Counted from the stretch's first letter, positions 7,445-16,353 are shown. The stretch is DNA of 64,000 bases from Dactylosporangium sucinum (GCF_014647515.1 NZ_BMPI01000050.1:1-64000), one strand, 5' to 3'. Numbers and translations: made by a program. Notes: a model not told the origin generated them from the sequence alone.

Positions 7445-8670
7445 CAGCGATGCCTGAAGGTGAGCAGCAGCTTGGTCGGGCCGCCCAGCATCTCGGCCGG
7501 ATGCGGGCCGCGGTCGCGCTCGACGACCACGACGTCGGTCAGGTTCGCGAGCATGACGCGGAGACCCTCCTCCATCAGCAGCCGGGCCAGCGGCTGCCCG
7601 AGGCAGCGGTGCACGCCCCAGCCGAACGGCAGCCGCGAGTCGTCGACGACCCGGCCCAGGTCGAACACGTCCGGCCCGGGGAACTTCTCCGGGTCGCGAC
7701 TGGCGGCCAGCAGGTTCAGCAGCAGCCGGGTGCCCCGGGGAAACGCGACGCCGTTGAACTCGAAGTCGTCCTGGGCGATTCGCACGACGAACTGCGTCAC
7801 CGGGGAGAACCGCAGCGACTCGTTGATCGCCGGCCCGATGAGGTCCGGGTGCGCGGCGAGGTGCTCCCATTCGCCCGCCGCCACGATGTCGGCAACCGCC
7901 GAGGCGAGCTGCTTCGTCGTGGTGCCCATGCCGGCGAAGATGAGGTTGACAAGGTTGCCGACCAGTTCGGCCTCGGTGAGCCGCTGCTGGTCCTGCTGGG
8001 CGGCAAGCAGTGCGCTGACGAAATCGTCCTGCGGCTTCGCGCGGCGCTTGTCCAGCAGGTCACGAACGTACGATTCCAGCTCCGCGAGCGCGTGCTCGAC
8101 GCGTGGCAGGCCGGGAGCCATGGGTACCGCGGCAAGCAGGTGCAGCTCGTGGGCCGCCTCGGCGAAGCCGGGGATGTCCTCCCTCGGGATGCCGATCATC
8201 TCGGTGAGCACGTTGATCGGGTAGTACTCGGTGAACTCGGCGACGAGGTCGACCTCGCCCTTGCCGAGCCACGGTCGCGCCATGCGCTGCGCCGTCGCGT
8301 TCACGAAGCTGCGCTGGGCTTCCACGTTGCGGAAGTTGAGCGCTTGCAGCAGCAGCCGGCGGATCGGGTCGTGGCGGGCCCGCGCCATCGTCGACAGCAG
8401 CCCGTTGTCGACCCAGCGCAGCAGGTTGGGACCCGCGCCGAGCTTGGTGTAGTGCTCCGGACCTGCGGTGTCCAGGTGCTCGGAGAGGAAGGCCTGCGAG
8501 ATCAGCTCGTAGGAGAGCAACTCGACGCCGCGCTTGCTGACGGCCATCGGCCCGGCGGCCAACGCCTCCGCGAGCACCCCTTTCGGGTCGGCGGCGTAGC
8601 GCTCCGATCGCAGGTCGAGCTCGGGCAGACCCGCGCCCTCCAACGGGACGGCAGCGGTTGCGATAGACAC
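7444..8670 (-). CDS. cytochrome P450
   Basis: This is a 408-aa soluble bacterial P450. The heme loop is FGWGVHRCLGQPLAR with Cys356 as thiolate ligand; ExxR is Glu284-Arg287; the meander and C-terminal beta region are complete. The I-helix reads AGMGTTT (246-252), so the acidic residue normally before the Thr (Asp or Glu of AGxDT/AGxET) is Gly249. That residue normally helps deliver protons for O-O cleavage, so its absence is unusual. The gene leads an operon with its own ferredoxin and reductase. It sits behind a strong candidate operator overlapping a -10-like TATATAAC. Likely role: hydroxylation of the growth substrate. Confidence 0.95.
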   Translation of the reverse strand: MSIATAAVPLEGAGLPELDLRSERYAADPKGVLAEALAAGPMAVSKRGVELLSYELISQAFLSEHLDTAGPEHYTKLGAGPNLLRWVDNGLLSTMARARHDPIRRLLLQALNFRNVEAQRSFVNATAQRMARPWLGKGEVDLVAEFTEYYPINVLTEMIGIPREDIPGFAEAAHELHLLAAVPMAPGLPRVEHALAELESYVRDLLDKRRAKPQDDFVSALLAAQQDQQRLTEAELVGNLVNLIFAGMGTTTKQLASAVADIVAAGEWEHLAAHPDLIGPAINESLRFSPVTQFVVRIAQDDFEFNGVAFPRGTRLLLNLLAASRDPEKFPGPDVFDLGRVVDDSRLPFGWGVHRCLGQPLARLLMEEGLRVMLANLTDVVVVERDRGPHPAEMLGGPTKLLLTFRHR

Positions 8671-8691
8671 TGTGACTCCTCCAGACGTAGC

Positions 8692-8710
8692 TTACTTAGT
8701 TATATAAGAG
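8692..8710 (-). promoter_or_regulatory. candidate operator overlapping -10 region of the P450 operon
   Basis: TTACTTAGTTATATAAGAG: CTTAG (8695-8699), TTAT spacer, ATAAG (8704-8708), an imperfect inverted repeat. Read toward the P450 gene it gives TATATAACTAAG, a good -10-like element 24 bp before the start codon. Nearly the same 12-mer occurs at 34284 and 57641. Confidence 0.6.
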
Positions 8711-8723
8711 AGCGAGGAGTCCG

Positions 8724-10268
8724 TCAACCGGAGCCATCGACGCGCAGCAGGTGCTTCTGTACCTTGCCGAGGCTGTTGCGGGGCAGCGTGGGCAGCTCGG
8801 TCAGCAACTCGGGCACCTTGAACCGGGCCACCTTGAGCTCGTCGAAGTGCCGCCGCAGGTCGTCCAGTCCGATCGGCGGGACGCCCGCCGCACGCACGAC
8901 GTAGGCGTGGGCGCGCTCACCGAAGCGGGCGTCGGGCACCGCGACGACGGCGGCCTGCTCGATCGCGGGGTGCCGCATGAGGATGCTCTCCACCTCGGCG
9001 ACGGCGATGTTCTCCCCGCCGCGGATGATGATGTCCTGCAGCCGGCCCGTGATGGTGAGGTAGCCGGACTCGTCGAGCCGGCCGAGATCACCGGTGCGGA
9101 ACCAGCCGCCGGCCGCGAACGACGCCGTGTCCCCCGAGAGATAGCCCGTGAACTGCTCCGGCCCGCGGAGCAGGACCTCGCCCGCGGCCCCTGCCGGGCA
9201 GTCGGCCCCGGACGCGTCGACGATCCTCACCTGGCTCCCGTTGAGCGGGCGGCCGTCGCTCTCGGCCCGCACGGCCAGCGGGTCGCCGCTGTGGTGGGTA
9301 CACGCGGTCGGGTGCTCGGTCGAGCCGTAGCCGCGCGACAGGCTGATGCCCAGGGCGTCGGCCCGGAGTACCAGCTCGCGTCCGACGAACCCACCCCCGG
9401 ACTCCATCGTGCGAAGCGTCGGCAGGCCGCGGCCGCGTCGTTCGCACTCCTCGAACAGGGTCTGGGCGAAGTACGGCGCCGATCCGGTCGCCGTGACGCC
9501 GAACCGGTCGATCGCGTCGAAGGCGGTCGCCGCGTCCCAGCTGCTCAGCATGACCAGCTCACGGCCCAGGCACAGCGACACGAAGAGCCCGGCGAGCCCG
9601 CCGATGTGGCCCAGCGGAAACGGCTGGAGCATGACGCCGCCGTCGGTCAGATCGAGCTGGTCGGCGAAGTCCAGCACCTCCGCGAGCACCGAGGCGTGGC
9701 TGTGGAGCACCCCCTTGGGTACCCCGGTCGTCCCCGACGAGAACAGCACGAACGCCGTGTCTTGGACCGTGGCTTCGGCCCGGTCGACGCCGGCCGGGGG
9801 CGCGGTCGACGCAGCGAGCGAGTAGCGCGGGTCGGCCGCCAGCGCGCCGATGCCGCCCACGACCGGCGGCGTACCCCGGGACGCGACCACGTCGAGGAAC
9901 GGCCTGAGGTCCCGCGACCTCACCGCCGCGTCGGACAGGAAGGCCCGGGCGCCCGACAGCCCCAGGATGACGTCGACGTCACCGTCTCCGAGCAGCGACA
10001 CGAGCGGCACCGAGACGCAGCCGATCGTCAGAGCGGCCACGACGGCTTCGGCCACCGAACGGGCGCCGCCGGCACCGCGGATCGCCACGACGTCGCCCCG
10101 GCCCAGGCCGGCCGCCCGGAGCCGGCCCGCCTGTGCTGCCGCTGCGGCGAGGAAGTCGGCCAGCCGCACGGACTCCGCCGACCCGTCGTCGGCCACGAAG
10201 TGCAGCGGCGTGCCGGGCGAGTGCCGGGCGGAGTGACGAACGCGGGCCAGGAGTTCGGGCTCGGTCAC
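8724..10268 (-). CDS. AMP-forming acyl-CoA synthetase
   Basis: This 514-aa adenylate-forming ligase should activate a carboxylate to its CoA thioester with ATP. It shows the P-loop SSGTTGVPKGV, the motif GYGSTE, TGDLGRLDESGYLTITGR with the hinge Arg, and the C-terminal LPRNSLGKVQKH with the adenylation Lys. The GTG start at 10268 overlaps the LLM stop by 4 bp (GTGA). It is the last gene of a minus operon that runs amidohydrolase, NTF2-like protein, LLM enzyme, ligase. Substrate not readable, but the context suggests a cyclic or branched acid. Confidence 0.92.
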   Translation of the reverse strand: MTEPELLARVRHSARHSPGTPLHFVADDGSAESVRLADFLAAAAAQAGRLRAAGLGRGDVVAIRGAGGARSVAEAVVAALTIGCVSVPLVSLLGDGDVDVILGLSGARAFLSDAAVRSRDLRPFLDVVASRGTPPVVGGIGALAADPRYSLAASTAPPAGVDRAEATVQDTAFVLFSSGTTGVPKGVLHSHASVLAEVLDFADQLDLTDGGVMLQPFPLGHIGGLAGLFVSLCLGRELVMLSSWDAATAFDAIDRFGVTATGSAPYFAQTLFEECERRGRGLPTLRTMESGGGFVGRELVLRADALGISLSRGYGSTEHPTACTHHSGDPLAVRAESDGRPLNGSQVRIVDASGADCPAGAAGEVLLRGPEQFTGYLSGDTASFAAGGWFRTGDLGRLDESGYLTITGRLQDIIIRGGENIAVAEVESILMRHPAIEQAAVVAVPDARFGERAHAYVVRAAGVPPIGLDDLRRHFDELKVARFKVPELLTELPTLPRNSLGKVQKHLLRVDGSG

Positions 10269-11137
10269 AGATCCACCGTCCGCTCGATCACCGTCTCGCC
10301 AAACCGCATGAGCTCGGCGTGGATGCCCTGCTCGTCGCGCGCCCGCACGGCCACCGTCAGCTGGTGGACGCCCTGGTCGGCGTACCACTTCGCCTCCTCA
10401 GCGGTGCGCGCGCCGCCCGAGGTGACCTCGATCGCGTCCGGGTCGCGGCCGGCGGCCCGGGCGGAGACCCGCATCTCCTCCAGCAGCGCCGGCAGCTCCT
10501 GCCGTACCCGCTCGGTCGGCCACATCGCCGGGAAGAAGCCGTCACCGGTCCGGCCCGCCCGCCGCGCGGCGACGCGGCTGTCCCCACCGACATGGATGGG
10601 AACGGCCCGCCCCGGCGGCTTGGGATACATCCGCAGGGGCTCGAAGTGGTAGTGCCTCCCGGAGTAGGCCGCCTCGTCCTGCGACCAGATTTCGCGAAGC
10701 ACGTCGATGCTCTCGTCCATGCGGGCGCCGCGCGTGCCGAAGTCCATCCCGAGCGCGTCGTACTCCTCGCGGAACCAGCCCGCACCGACGCCGAGCACGA
10801 GCCGCCCGCCCGACATGGCGGCGAGGGTGGCGGTGCGCTTCGCCAGGCTGACCGGATTGTGCTCGGGCAGGATGAGCACGCCCGTGCCGAGGCGGATGCG
10901 CGAGGTGACGGCGGAGACGTAGGTGAGCCAGACCAGCGGGTCGGGGAATGGCTCATCCGCGATCTGGATCTTGCCGTCGGACGCGAAGCCGTACGCCGAG
11001 GCGTACCGCACCGGCACCACGATGTGCTCCGGTGCCCAGAGGGTCGAGAACCCCGCCTCCTCGGCGGTGCGGGCCAGGTGGGCCGCGCGGTCGGGCTCCG
11101 GGCACTTCGTGCTGGAGAAGACGAGGCTCCACTTCAT
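10265..11137 (-). CDS. LLM-class F420/flavin-dependent oxidoreductase
   Basis: This 290-aa luciferase-like TIM-barrel protein of the actinobacterial F420 type is one of three LLM enzymes in the window. It shows the N-terminal strand and helix ending at WAPEHIVVP, RLGTGVLILPEHNP, SGGRLVLGVGAGW and PIHVGGDS, which line the cofactor pocket. The family catalyses hydride transfer using reduced F420 or FMN. The ATG at 11137 overlaps the preceding stop (ATGA). Being coupled to a CoA ligase and an NTF2-like protein suggests reduction or Baeyer-Villiger-type oxidation of an intermediate, but that is inference. Confidence 0.9.
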   Translation of the reverse strand: MKWSLVFSSTKCPEPDRAAHLARTAEEAGFSTLWAPEHIVVPVRYASAYGFASDGKIQIADEPFPDPLVWLTYVSAVTSRIRLGTGVLILPEHNPVSLAKRTATLAAMSGGRLVLGVGAGWFREEYDALGMDFGTRGARMDESIDVLREIWSQDEAAYSGRHYHFEPLRMYPKPPGRAVPIHVGGDSRVAARRAGRTGDGFFPAMWPTERVRQELPALLEEMRVSARAAGRDPDAIEVTSGGARTAEEAKWYADQGVHQLTVAVRARDEQGIHAELMRFGETVIERTVDL

Positions 11138-11619
11138 CGCATCGCTCCCGTCGACGCTCGGACCCGGCGCAGTTCGCCCACCTCGTGCTGCCAGGAGTCG
11201 GCGCTGGTGCCCTCGATCCGGCACACCCGCTCGGCGAACCGCCAGTGGTCACCGAGCCGGACGAGCCGGTCGCGGTAGACGCCCCAGTGGTCCGGACCCG
11301 AGGCGCGCAGCGCGAGGAAGTAGCTCTCCGCCCGGGCCTCCCGCGCACCGCTGAACTCGACGTACGCCGGGCTCACGTGATGCCGGTGGGTCCCGGTCAC
11401 GCCGACCGCGCCCAGGTCGGTGACGACCGAGGCGAGGTACTTCCTGATCGCCGGCGCGCCGCTGTGCACCAGGCCGTCGTACGCACCGCCGACGTTGCGG
11501 TAGACCCCGTCGGGCGTGAACAGCCCGACCAGGTCATCGATCCGGGCCCGGTCCGCGAAGAAGACGTAGCCGGCGTGCAAGCGGCGGATGTCTCCGTCCG
11601 CAGTGTGCGATTCGCTCAT
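11134..11619 (-). CDS. SnoaL/NTF2-like fold protein
   Basis: This 161-aa alpha+beta-cone protein begins with the typical helix (DIRRLHAGYVFFADRARIDDLVGLFTPDGVYR) and ends with the strand pair YRDRLVRLGDHWRFAERVCRI. Such small domains act as ketosteroid-isomerase-like enzymes, dehydratases, or small subunits of ring-hydroxylating dioxygenases. No dioxygenase large subunit is nearby, so an isomerase or dehydratase role is more likely. Both ends overlap neighbours by 4 bp, so it is made in step with the amidohydrolase and the LLM enzyme. Confidence 0.85.
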   Translation of the reverse strand: MSESHTADGDIRRLHAGYVFFADRARIDDLVGLFTPDGVYRNVGGAYDGLVHSGAPAIRKYLASVVTDLGAVGVTGTHRHHVSPAYVEFSGAREARAESYFLALRASGPDHWGVYRDRLVRLGDHWRFAERVCRIEGTSADSWQHEVGELRRVRASTGAMR

Positions 11620-12743
11620 CCGAGGTTGTACAGCTTCGCCGCGTTCTTCTCGACGATCAGCCAGACCTCGTCGTCCGGGACGTCCGCGAAGACCTGCGCC
11701 GCGCGCGCACGCGTATTGGGCCAGTTGGAGTCGGAGTGCGGGTAGTCGACCTCGAAGGTGAGGTTCTCGATCCCGATGATGTGCCGGTTCTTGACGCCGT
11801 GGACGTCGTCGATGAAGCAGCCGTAGAAGTGCCTGCGGAACAGCTCCGACGGCGGGGTCTTGCGGTCGATGTCCTGGTACCACCGGTGGCGTTCCCAGGT
11901 GTAGTCGCACCGCTCGACGATGTAGGGGATCCAGCCGATGCCGCCCTCGGCGAGGACGATCTTGAGGTTCGGGTGTCGCTGGAGGGCGCCGGAGAACAGC
12001 AGGTCCGACGTGGTCCACATCAGGTTGGTGGCGTAGAGCGAGATCGCGACCGCGAACGGCGCATCCTCGGCGTACCCCGGAACATGGCTCGAGGAACCGA
12101 AGTGCAGGCTCAGCGGAAGCCCGGTCTCCTCCAGTGCGGAGAACAGCGGGTCCCAGTGGTCGGTGTGGTAGGACGGCAGGCCGAGCGGCGCCGGGTTCTC
12201 CGGGAACGTGACGGTCCTGGCGCCCTTGGCGGCGACCCGATGGACCTCCCGCACCGAGGCCTCGACGTCCCAGACGGGGAGCATCGCCAGCGGGATGAGC
12301 CGGCCGGGCGCGGTCGCCGACCACTCGTCGATGCTGAAGTCGTTCCACGCCTGCACGCAGAGCGCGGCGAGCGTCGGGTCCTCGGCCTGGAGGAACACCC
12401 GGCCGGCGAAGCCGGGGAACGACGGGTAGCAGGCGGCGGCGTGCACACCGTCGAGGTCCATGTCCTTGATCCGGGCCTTCGGGTCGTAGCAGCCCGGGAT
12501 CATGTCCTCGTAGCGCACGGGCTCGATGCCGTAGTCCTTCGGATCCTTGCCCGCGACGGCATTGAGGCCGATCTGCGGGTAGAACCGGCCCTCATAGCGC
12601 CACACGTGGTGGCCCCGACTGTCCTCGATGATCTGTGGTCCAGCCGCCCGGTGCTTCTCCGGAAGCCGATCGAGCCAGACTCGCGGGTGCTCGATGAGAT
12701 GGTCGTCGACCGAGATGATCTTGTGCTGCTCCCGGAGTGGCAT
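11616..12743 (-). CDS. amidohydrolase family 2 (metal-dependent hydrolase/decarboxylase fold)
   Basis: This 375-aa TIM-barrel protein of the Amidohydro_2 family has the N-terminal ISVDDHLIEHP metal-binding segment, then LSLHFGSSSH, IVLAEGGIGWIP and the C-terminal FEVDYPHSDSNWPNT with the usual Asp-x-x-His pattern. Family members are C-C bond hydrolases or decarboxylases (ACMSD, gamma-resorcylate decarboxylase). The DDH start variant is common in actinobacterial lipid and terpene islands, where the substrate is unknown. It is the first gene of the minus operon, with a perfect palindrome (12782-12799) upstream of its start. Confidence 0.9.
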   Translation of the reverse strand: MPLREQHKIISVDDHLIEHPRVWLDRLPEKHRAAGPQIIEDSRGHHVWRYEGRFYPQIGLNAVAGKDPKDYGIEPVRYEDMIPGCYDPKARIKDMDLDGVHAAACYPSFPGFAGRVFLQAEDPTLAALCVQAWNDFSIDEWSATAPGRLIPLAMLPVWDVEASVREVHRVAAKGARTVTFPENPAPLGLPSYHTDHWDPLFSALEETGLPLSLHFGSSSHVPGYAEDAPFAVAISLYATNLMWTTSDLLFSGALQRHPNLKIVLAEGGIGWIPYIVERCDYTWERHRWYQDIDRKTPPSELFRRHFYGCFIDDVHGVKNRHIIGIENLTFEVDYPHSDSNWPNTRARAAQVFADVPDDEVWLIVEKNAAKLYNLG

Positions 12744-12781
12744 CGCAACGCTCCAGCATGTGACGGGGTCTATTCATATCT

Positions 12782-12799
12782 ACCTTAGTAATCTAAGGT
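12782..12799. promoter_or_regulatory. perfect palindromic operator ACCTTAG-N4-CTAAGGT
   Basis: ACCTTAG TAAT CTAAGGT is an exact 7-bp inverted repeat with a 4-bp spacer. It lies between the divergent amidohydrolase (-, start 12743) and SDR (+, start 12844) genes, so one bound dimer could control both. It is the best-conserved copy of the motif repeated through the island. Confidence 0.75.
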
Positions 12800-12843
12800 C
12801 CCCGTGACAAGCTCATCGGCGAGGAGAGTCAGGAGAGTGCAGT

Positions 12844-13629
12844 GTGGAAGACCGATCCGATCTGACCGGAAGAGTGGCTTTAGTGACCGGGGGCGGCACG
12901 GGCATCGGCGCCGCTATCACGGAGGTGCTCGCGGACCACGGCGCCCACGTGGTCATCGCCAGCCGAAAGCTGGACAACCTCACCGCGGTGGCCGACCGGG
13001 TGACGGGCCGGACCGGACGCAGGATCGTCCCGGTGCGGACCGACGTGCGTGACGAGGCCGAGGTGGCCGCGCTCGTGCAGCACACGGTCGACGAGCTGGG
13101 CACGATCGACATCCTGGTGAACAATGCCGGCGGGTCCTACATGTTCCCCATCCTGGGCACCACCCCCGCCCGCTGGGACAACAGCATCGCCCTCAACCTG
13201 CGCGCACCGTACCTCACCACGCACTACACCCTCCCCCACATGGTCGAGGCGCGCCGGGGCGCGATCGTCAACATCTCCTCGGTCGCCGCGATCCGCGGCG
13301 TGCGGGGCGGCGCGGCCTACGCCGCCGGCAAGGCCGGCCTGCAGGCGTTCACCCAGGTGGTCGCCGGGGAGCACGGCCCGCACGGCATCCGCGCAAACGC
13401 CATCGCGGTCGGCACCGTCGCGTCCGAGGGGGCGCTGCGCTCCTGGGAACGGTTCGGCATGACGGTCGCGGACATCGAGCGCGAGGTCCCGCTGCGCCGC
13501 GTGGGCCGTCCGGCGGACATCGCGTGGGGCGTGCTCTACCTCGCCAGTGACATGTCGAGCTGGATGACCGGCCACACCCTGGTGATCGACGGGGGGCCGC
13601 CGATGCCCGGGCTGGCCGTCGCCGACTGA
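12844..13629 (+). CDS. SDR family oxidoreductase
   Basis: This 261-aa classical SDR has TGGGTGIG (15-22), NNAG (93-96), Ser145/146 and Tyr159-x3-Lys163. The overall sequence resembles 2,4-dienoyl-CoA reductase/FabG-type enzymes. The C-terminal GHTLVIDGGPP is typical of the fold. The GTG start at 12844 is preceded by GGAGAG-type purines. It is monocistronic and divergent from the amidohydrolase operon behind the shared palindrome. Substrate unknown, probably a hydroxyacyl-CoA or cyclic alcohol. Confidence 0.9.
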   Translation: MEDRSDLTGRVALVTGGGTGIGAAITEVLADHGAHVVIASRKLDNLTAVADRVTGRTGRRIVPVRTDVRDEAEVAALVQHTVDELGTIDILVNNAGGSYMFPILGTTPARWDNSIALNLRAPYLTTHYTLPHMVEARRGAIVNISSVAAIRGVRGGAAYAAGKAGLQAFTQVVAGEHGPHGIRANAIAVGTVASEGALRSWERFGMTVADIEREVPLRRVGRPADIAWGVLYLASDMSSWMTGHTLVIDGGPPMPGLAVAD

Positions 13630-13658
13630 GCCGCCCGTGCCGAGGCCCGGTCACCGCG

Positions 13659-14495
13659 TCACCACGCGACGACCTCCGCGGCGGCCAGGTGTCGCTCGGT
13701 GGCCTCCGTGGCCCGGCGCGCGGCCTCCACGCAGGTCAGCTCCGCGAAGGCCGGCGTAATCACCTCGGGGCCGACGGCACCCAGCGCCCCGAGGCCGCGG
13801 AGCACGCCGAGCACGCCCGCGAGGTCGAAGCTGCCCTCGCCCGGGAGCAGCCGATGGTACGTGTCCCGGCCCAGACTGCCGGACACCGCTCGGGCCGCGT
13901 CACTGACCTGCACGTAGTCGATCAGGCCGGCTCCTGAGGCGGCCAGGTCGGCCAGGTCTGCGGCGCCGCGGCAGAAGTGCCAGGTGTCGAAGATGACGCC
14001 CGCCGTGCCCGGATCCGCCCGGGTCGTAAGCCGCCTGGCCTCGGGGAGGTCGCGAATCCCCGACATGGGCGCGAACTCGATGCAGGTCCGCCAGCCGTGG
14101 GCGGCGAACCGCCGGCACAGCGCCGCGTACCGGTCGGCGATCTCGTCGATGCTGAGGCCGAGTCCGGAGCCGGCCAGCACGCAGACGGCGGAGACCCCGA
14201 GCGCCTCGCCGTACCGCTCGACCCGGTCGAGGTCGTGTCGCGCCATCGCCCACCGCGGGTCGACGGGCAGCCAGGTCACGACCGGCTCGAGCACCGCCAG
14301 ACGCACGCCGTGGCCGGCGGCGCGGCGGGCCAGCTCAGCGGCCGGCATGCCCGACTCCTCGGCGGCGGCCACCGTGTCCAGCGAGATCGACATCGCGTGG
14401 TACCCCAGGTGCTCGGCCGCCACGAGCTGCTCCGCCACGGGGAAGGGAGCCAGCGTGCCGCCCCAGAGGATCCGGCCCGGCGGAAGCCGGTTCAC
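13659..14495 (-). CDS. sugar-phosphate isomerase/epimerase-like TIM barrel
   Basis: This 278-aa protein is of the xylose-isomerase-like/AP-endonuclease-2 superfamily. It shows EFAPMSGIRD, VIFDTWHFCRG (metal-binding Asp and His) and DYVQVSDA (metal-binding Asp). The family includes IolE/IolI-type dehydratases, hydroxypyruvate isomerase and 3-dehydroshikimate dehydratase. Here it is coupled (GTGA overlap) to a small hypothetical protein and lies behind a crotonase and an SDR, so it may isomerise or dehydrate a polar ring-cleavage product. Function beyond the fold is not known. Confidence 0.8.
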   Translation of the reverse strand: MNRLPPGRILWGGTLAPFPVAEQLVAAEHLGYHAMSISLDTVAAAEESGMPAAELARRAAGHGVRLAVLEPVVTWLPVDPRWAMARHDLDRVERYGEALGVSAVCVLAGSGLGLSIDEIADRYAALCRRFAAHGWRTCIEFAPMSGIRDLPEARRLTTRADPGTAGVIFDTWHFCRGAADLADLAASGAGLIDYVQVSDAARAVSGSLGRDTYHRLLPGEGSFDLAGVLGVLRGLGALGAVGPEVITPAFAELTCVEAARRATEATERHLAAAEVVAW

Positions 14496-14761
14496 TGCAC
14501 GCCGGAGCGCTTGGCGCTGGCCGGGTACCCGAAGAACCGCTCGAAGTTCTCGTCGTTGACCGCGCGGTGGCTGATCCGCTCCTGCGCCGCCAGCAGCGCG
14601 TCCAGCCGCGGCTGCTGCGCCGGGTCGGCCTCGGCCAGCTCGGCCTGGGCGGCGATCGCCTCCTGCAGCCGCAGACCCGCCTCGGTGTAGGTGAGGAGGT
14701 CGTAGTCCTCCTCGTCCTGCAGCGCGGCGGCGCGCACCGCCTCGTTGCCGCTGTCGCTCAT
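14492..14761 (-). CDS. small conserved-looking protein, unknown
   Basis: This 89-aa acidic, helical protein is rich in Ala, Glu and Leu, with no Cys, no membrane segment and no motif I recognise. The ATG at 14761 lies 1 bp after the crotonase stop. Its own stop overlaps the GTG of the TIM-barrel gene. This tight coupling on both sides and the clean codon bias argue that it is real. The C-terminal FERFFGYPASAKRSG is basic. It could be an accessory subunit of one of its operon partners. Confidence 0.75.
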   Translation of the reverse strand: MSDSGNEAVRAAALQDEEDYDLLTYTEAGLRLQEAIAAQAELAEADPAQQPRLDALLAAQERISHRAVNDENFERFFGYPASAKRSGVQ

Positions 14762-14762
14762 C

Positions 14763-15527
14763 TCATCGCCCCTTCCACACCGGCGGCCGGCGTTCGGCGA
14801 ACGCCGTGGCTCCCTCGGTCGCATCCTCCGAGCTGAACACCGGCCCGAGGATCTGGCGCTGCCGGTCCCACCGCTGCTTGCTGTCCCAGTCACGGGCGCC
14901 GAGCGCGACCGCTCTGGTCGCCTGGACCGCCAGCGGACCGTTCGCGGCGATGACCGCAGCCAGCTCCAGTGCGGCTTCCAGGGCGGTGCCGTCCGGGACG
15001 ACCCGGTTGATCAACCCGATCTGCTCGGCCCTCGCGGCCGTGACCGGATCGCCGGTGAGGAGCAGCTCCATGGCCCGGGCGGTCCCGACGAGCTCGGGCA
15101 GGCGCAACGCGGCACCGCCACCGGCGACCAGCGCCCGCTTCACCTCCGGTACACCGAACTTGGCGCTCTCGCCGGCCACGATGAGGTCGCACGCGATCGC
15201 AATCTCCAGGCCACCGGCCAGGGCCCAGCCCTCGACCGCCGCGATGACCGGCTTGCGCGGGGGTCGCTCGGTGATGCCGCCCATGCCGCGTCCCGGCACC
15301 TCGGGCGTGTCCCCGGTCAGGAACGCCTTGAGGTCCATGCCCGCGCAGAAGGTGCCGCCGGCGCCCGTGAGGACGCCGACGAACAGCTCCGGGGACTCGT
15401 CGAGCCGGTCCAGCGCGGCGGCCATCTCGCGCGCGGTCGGCCCGTCCATGGCGTTGCGGGCGCTGGCCCGGTTGATGGTCATGACCAGCACGTTGCCGCG
15501 CACCTCGGTCAGGAAGGAGTCACTCAC
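14763..15527 (-). CDS. enoyl-CoA hydratase/isomerase (crotonase)
   Basis: This 254-aa crotonase has GTFCAGMDLKAF (oxyanion hole, about 58-69) and EGWALAGGLEIAIACD. The first hydratase Glu is present (FGVPEVK, Glu128), but the second site is Gly (LVAGGGAALRLP). Single-glutamate crotonases are common in actinobacterial EchA sets and may hydrate, isomerise or cleave. Start is GTG at 15527. It follows the SDR and precedes the small protein in a four-gene minus operon, giving a hydration plus hydroxyacyl-oxidation pair. Confidence 0.9.
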   Translation of the reverse strand: MSDSFLTEVRGNVLVMTINRASARNAMDGPTAREMAAALDRLDESPELFVGVLTGAGGTFCAGMDLKAFLTGDTPEVPGRGMGGITERPPRKPVIAAVEGWALAGGLEIAIACDLIVAGESAKFGVPEVKRALVAGGGAALRLPELVGTARAMELLLTGDPVTAARAEQIGLINRVVPDGTALEAALELAAVIAANGPLAVQATRAVALGARDWDSKQRWDRQRQILGPVFSSEDATEGATAFAERRPPVWKGR

Positions 15528-15552
15528 GGTTCGCCTCTCTCGCTTCGGGGGC

Positions 15553-16329
15553 TCACTTGGGAGGCATCCGGATGGCGCCGTCCAGCCGGACGACCTCGCC
15601 GTTGACGTACGAGTTGGTGAGCAGGTGGTGGGCCAGGTAGGCGTACTCCGACGGGTCGCCGAGCCGCTTGGGGAACGGCACGCTCGCGCTCAGCCCCTCC
15701 AGGACGTTCGGGGGTACCGCGAGCATGGGCGGCGTCGCGAACGTGCCCGGCGCGATCGTGTTGACCCGGATCCCGGCGGCCGCGAGGTCCCGCGCGATCG
15801 GCAGGGTCATGCCGACGATACCGCCCTTGGCCGCGGCGTAGGCCGCCTGGCCGATCTGGCCCTCGAAGGCCGCGACGCTGGCCGTGTTGACGATGGCACC
15901 GCGCGCGCCGTCCCCGTCGGGCTCGTTCCGCGACATCGCCGTGGCCGCGATCCGGATCACGTTGAAGGTCCCGACAACGTTCAGGTTGACCGTCCAGACG
16001 AACGCGTCGAGGTCGTGCGCCGACACGTAGCTGCCGTCCCGGCCGATCGTCCGTCCGCTCTTCCCGCCGCCGGCGCAGTTGACGACGCCACGAACCGGGG
16101 CGAGCGCGGCCGCGGCGTCGACGAGCCGCACGACCTCCTCGGGGCTCGTGATGTCCGTGCGCACGAACGTGCCGCCGAGCTCCGCCGCGATCTCCTTGCC
16201 GCGCTCCTCGTTGAGGTCCACCAGGACGAGGCGGGCACGCTCCTCGCGTTCGGCCAGGTAGCGCGCGGTCGCTTCGCCGAGACCGGACGCGGCGCCGGTC
16301 ACAATCACCGTTGAGTTCGACAAGAGCAT
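15553..16329 (-). CDS. SDR, 3-hydroxyacyl-CoA dehydrogenase type II-like
   Basis: This 258-aa SDR resembles HSD17B10-type 3-hydroxyacyl-CoA dehydrogenases: VTGAASGLGEAT loop, a long insert after NCAGG, Tyr164-x3-Lys168 (AYAAAKGG), and the characteristic IAPGTFATPPM then PFPKRLGDPSEYA. It is expected to oxidise a hydroxyacyl-CoA with NAD+. It is the first gene of a minus operon that continues with a crotonase. The start ATG at 16329 is 28 bp from a candidate operator shared with the divergent phosphotransferase gene. Confidence 0.9.
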   Translation of the reverse strand: MLLSNSTVIVTGAASGLGEATARYLAEREERARLVLVDLNEERGKEIAAELGGTFVRTDITSPEEVVRLVDAAAALAPVRGVVNCAGGGKSGRTIGRDGSYVSAHDLDAFVWTVNLNVVGTFNVIRIAATAMSRNEPDGDGARGAIVNTASVAAFEGQIGQAAYAAAKGGIVGMTLPIARDLAAAGIRVNTIAPGTFATPPMLAVPPNVLEGLSASVPFPKRLGDPSEYAYLAHHLLTNSYVNGEVVRLDGAIRMPPK

Positions 16330-16353
16330 GGGAGCACTCTACGACGAGGTGAG

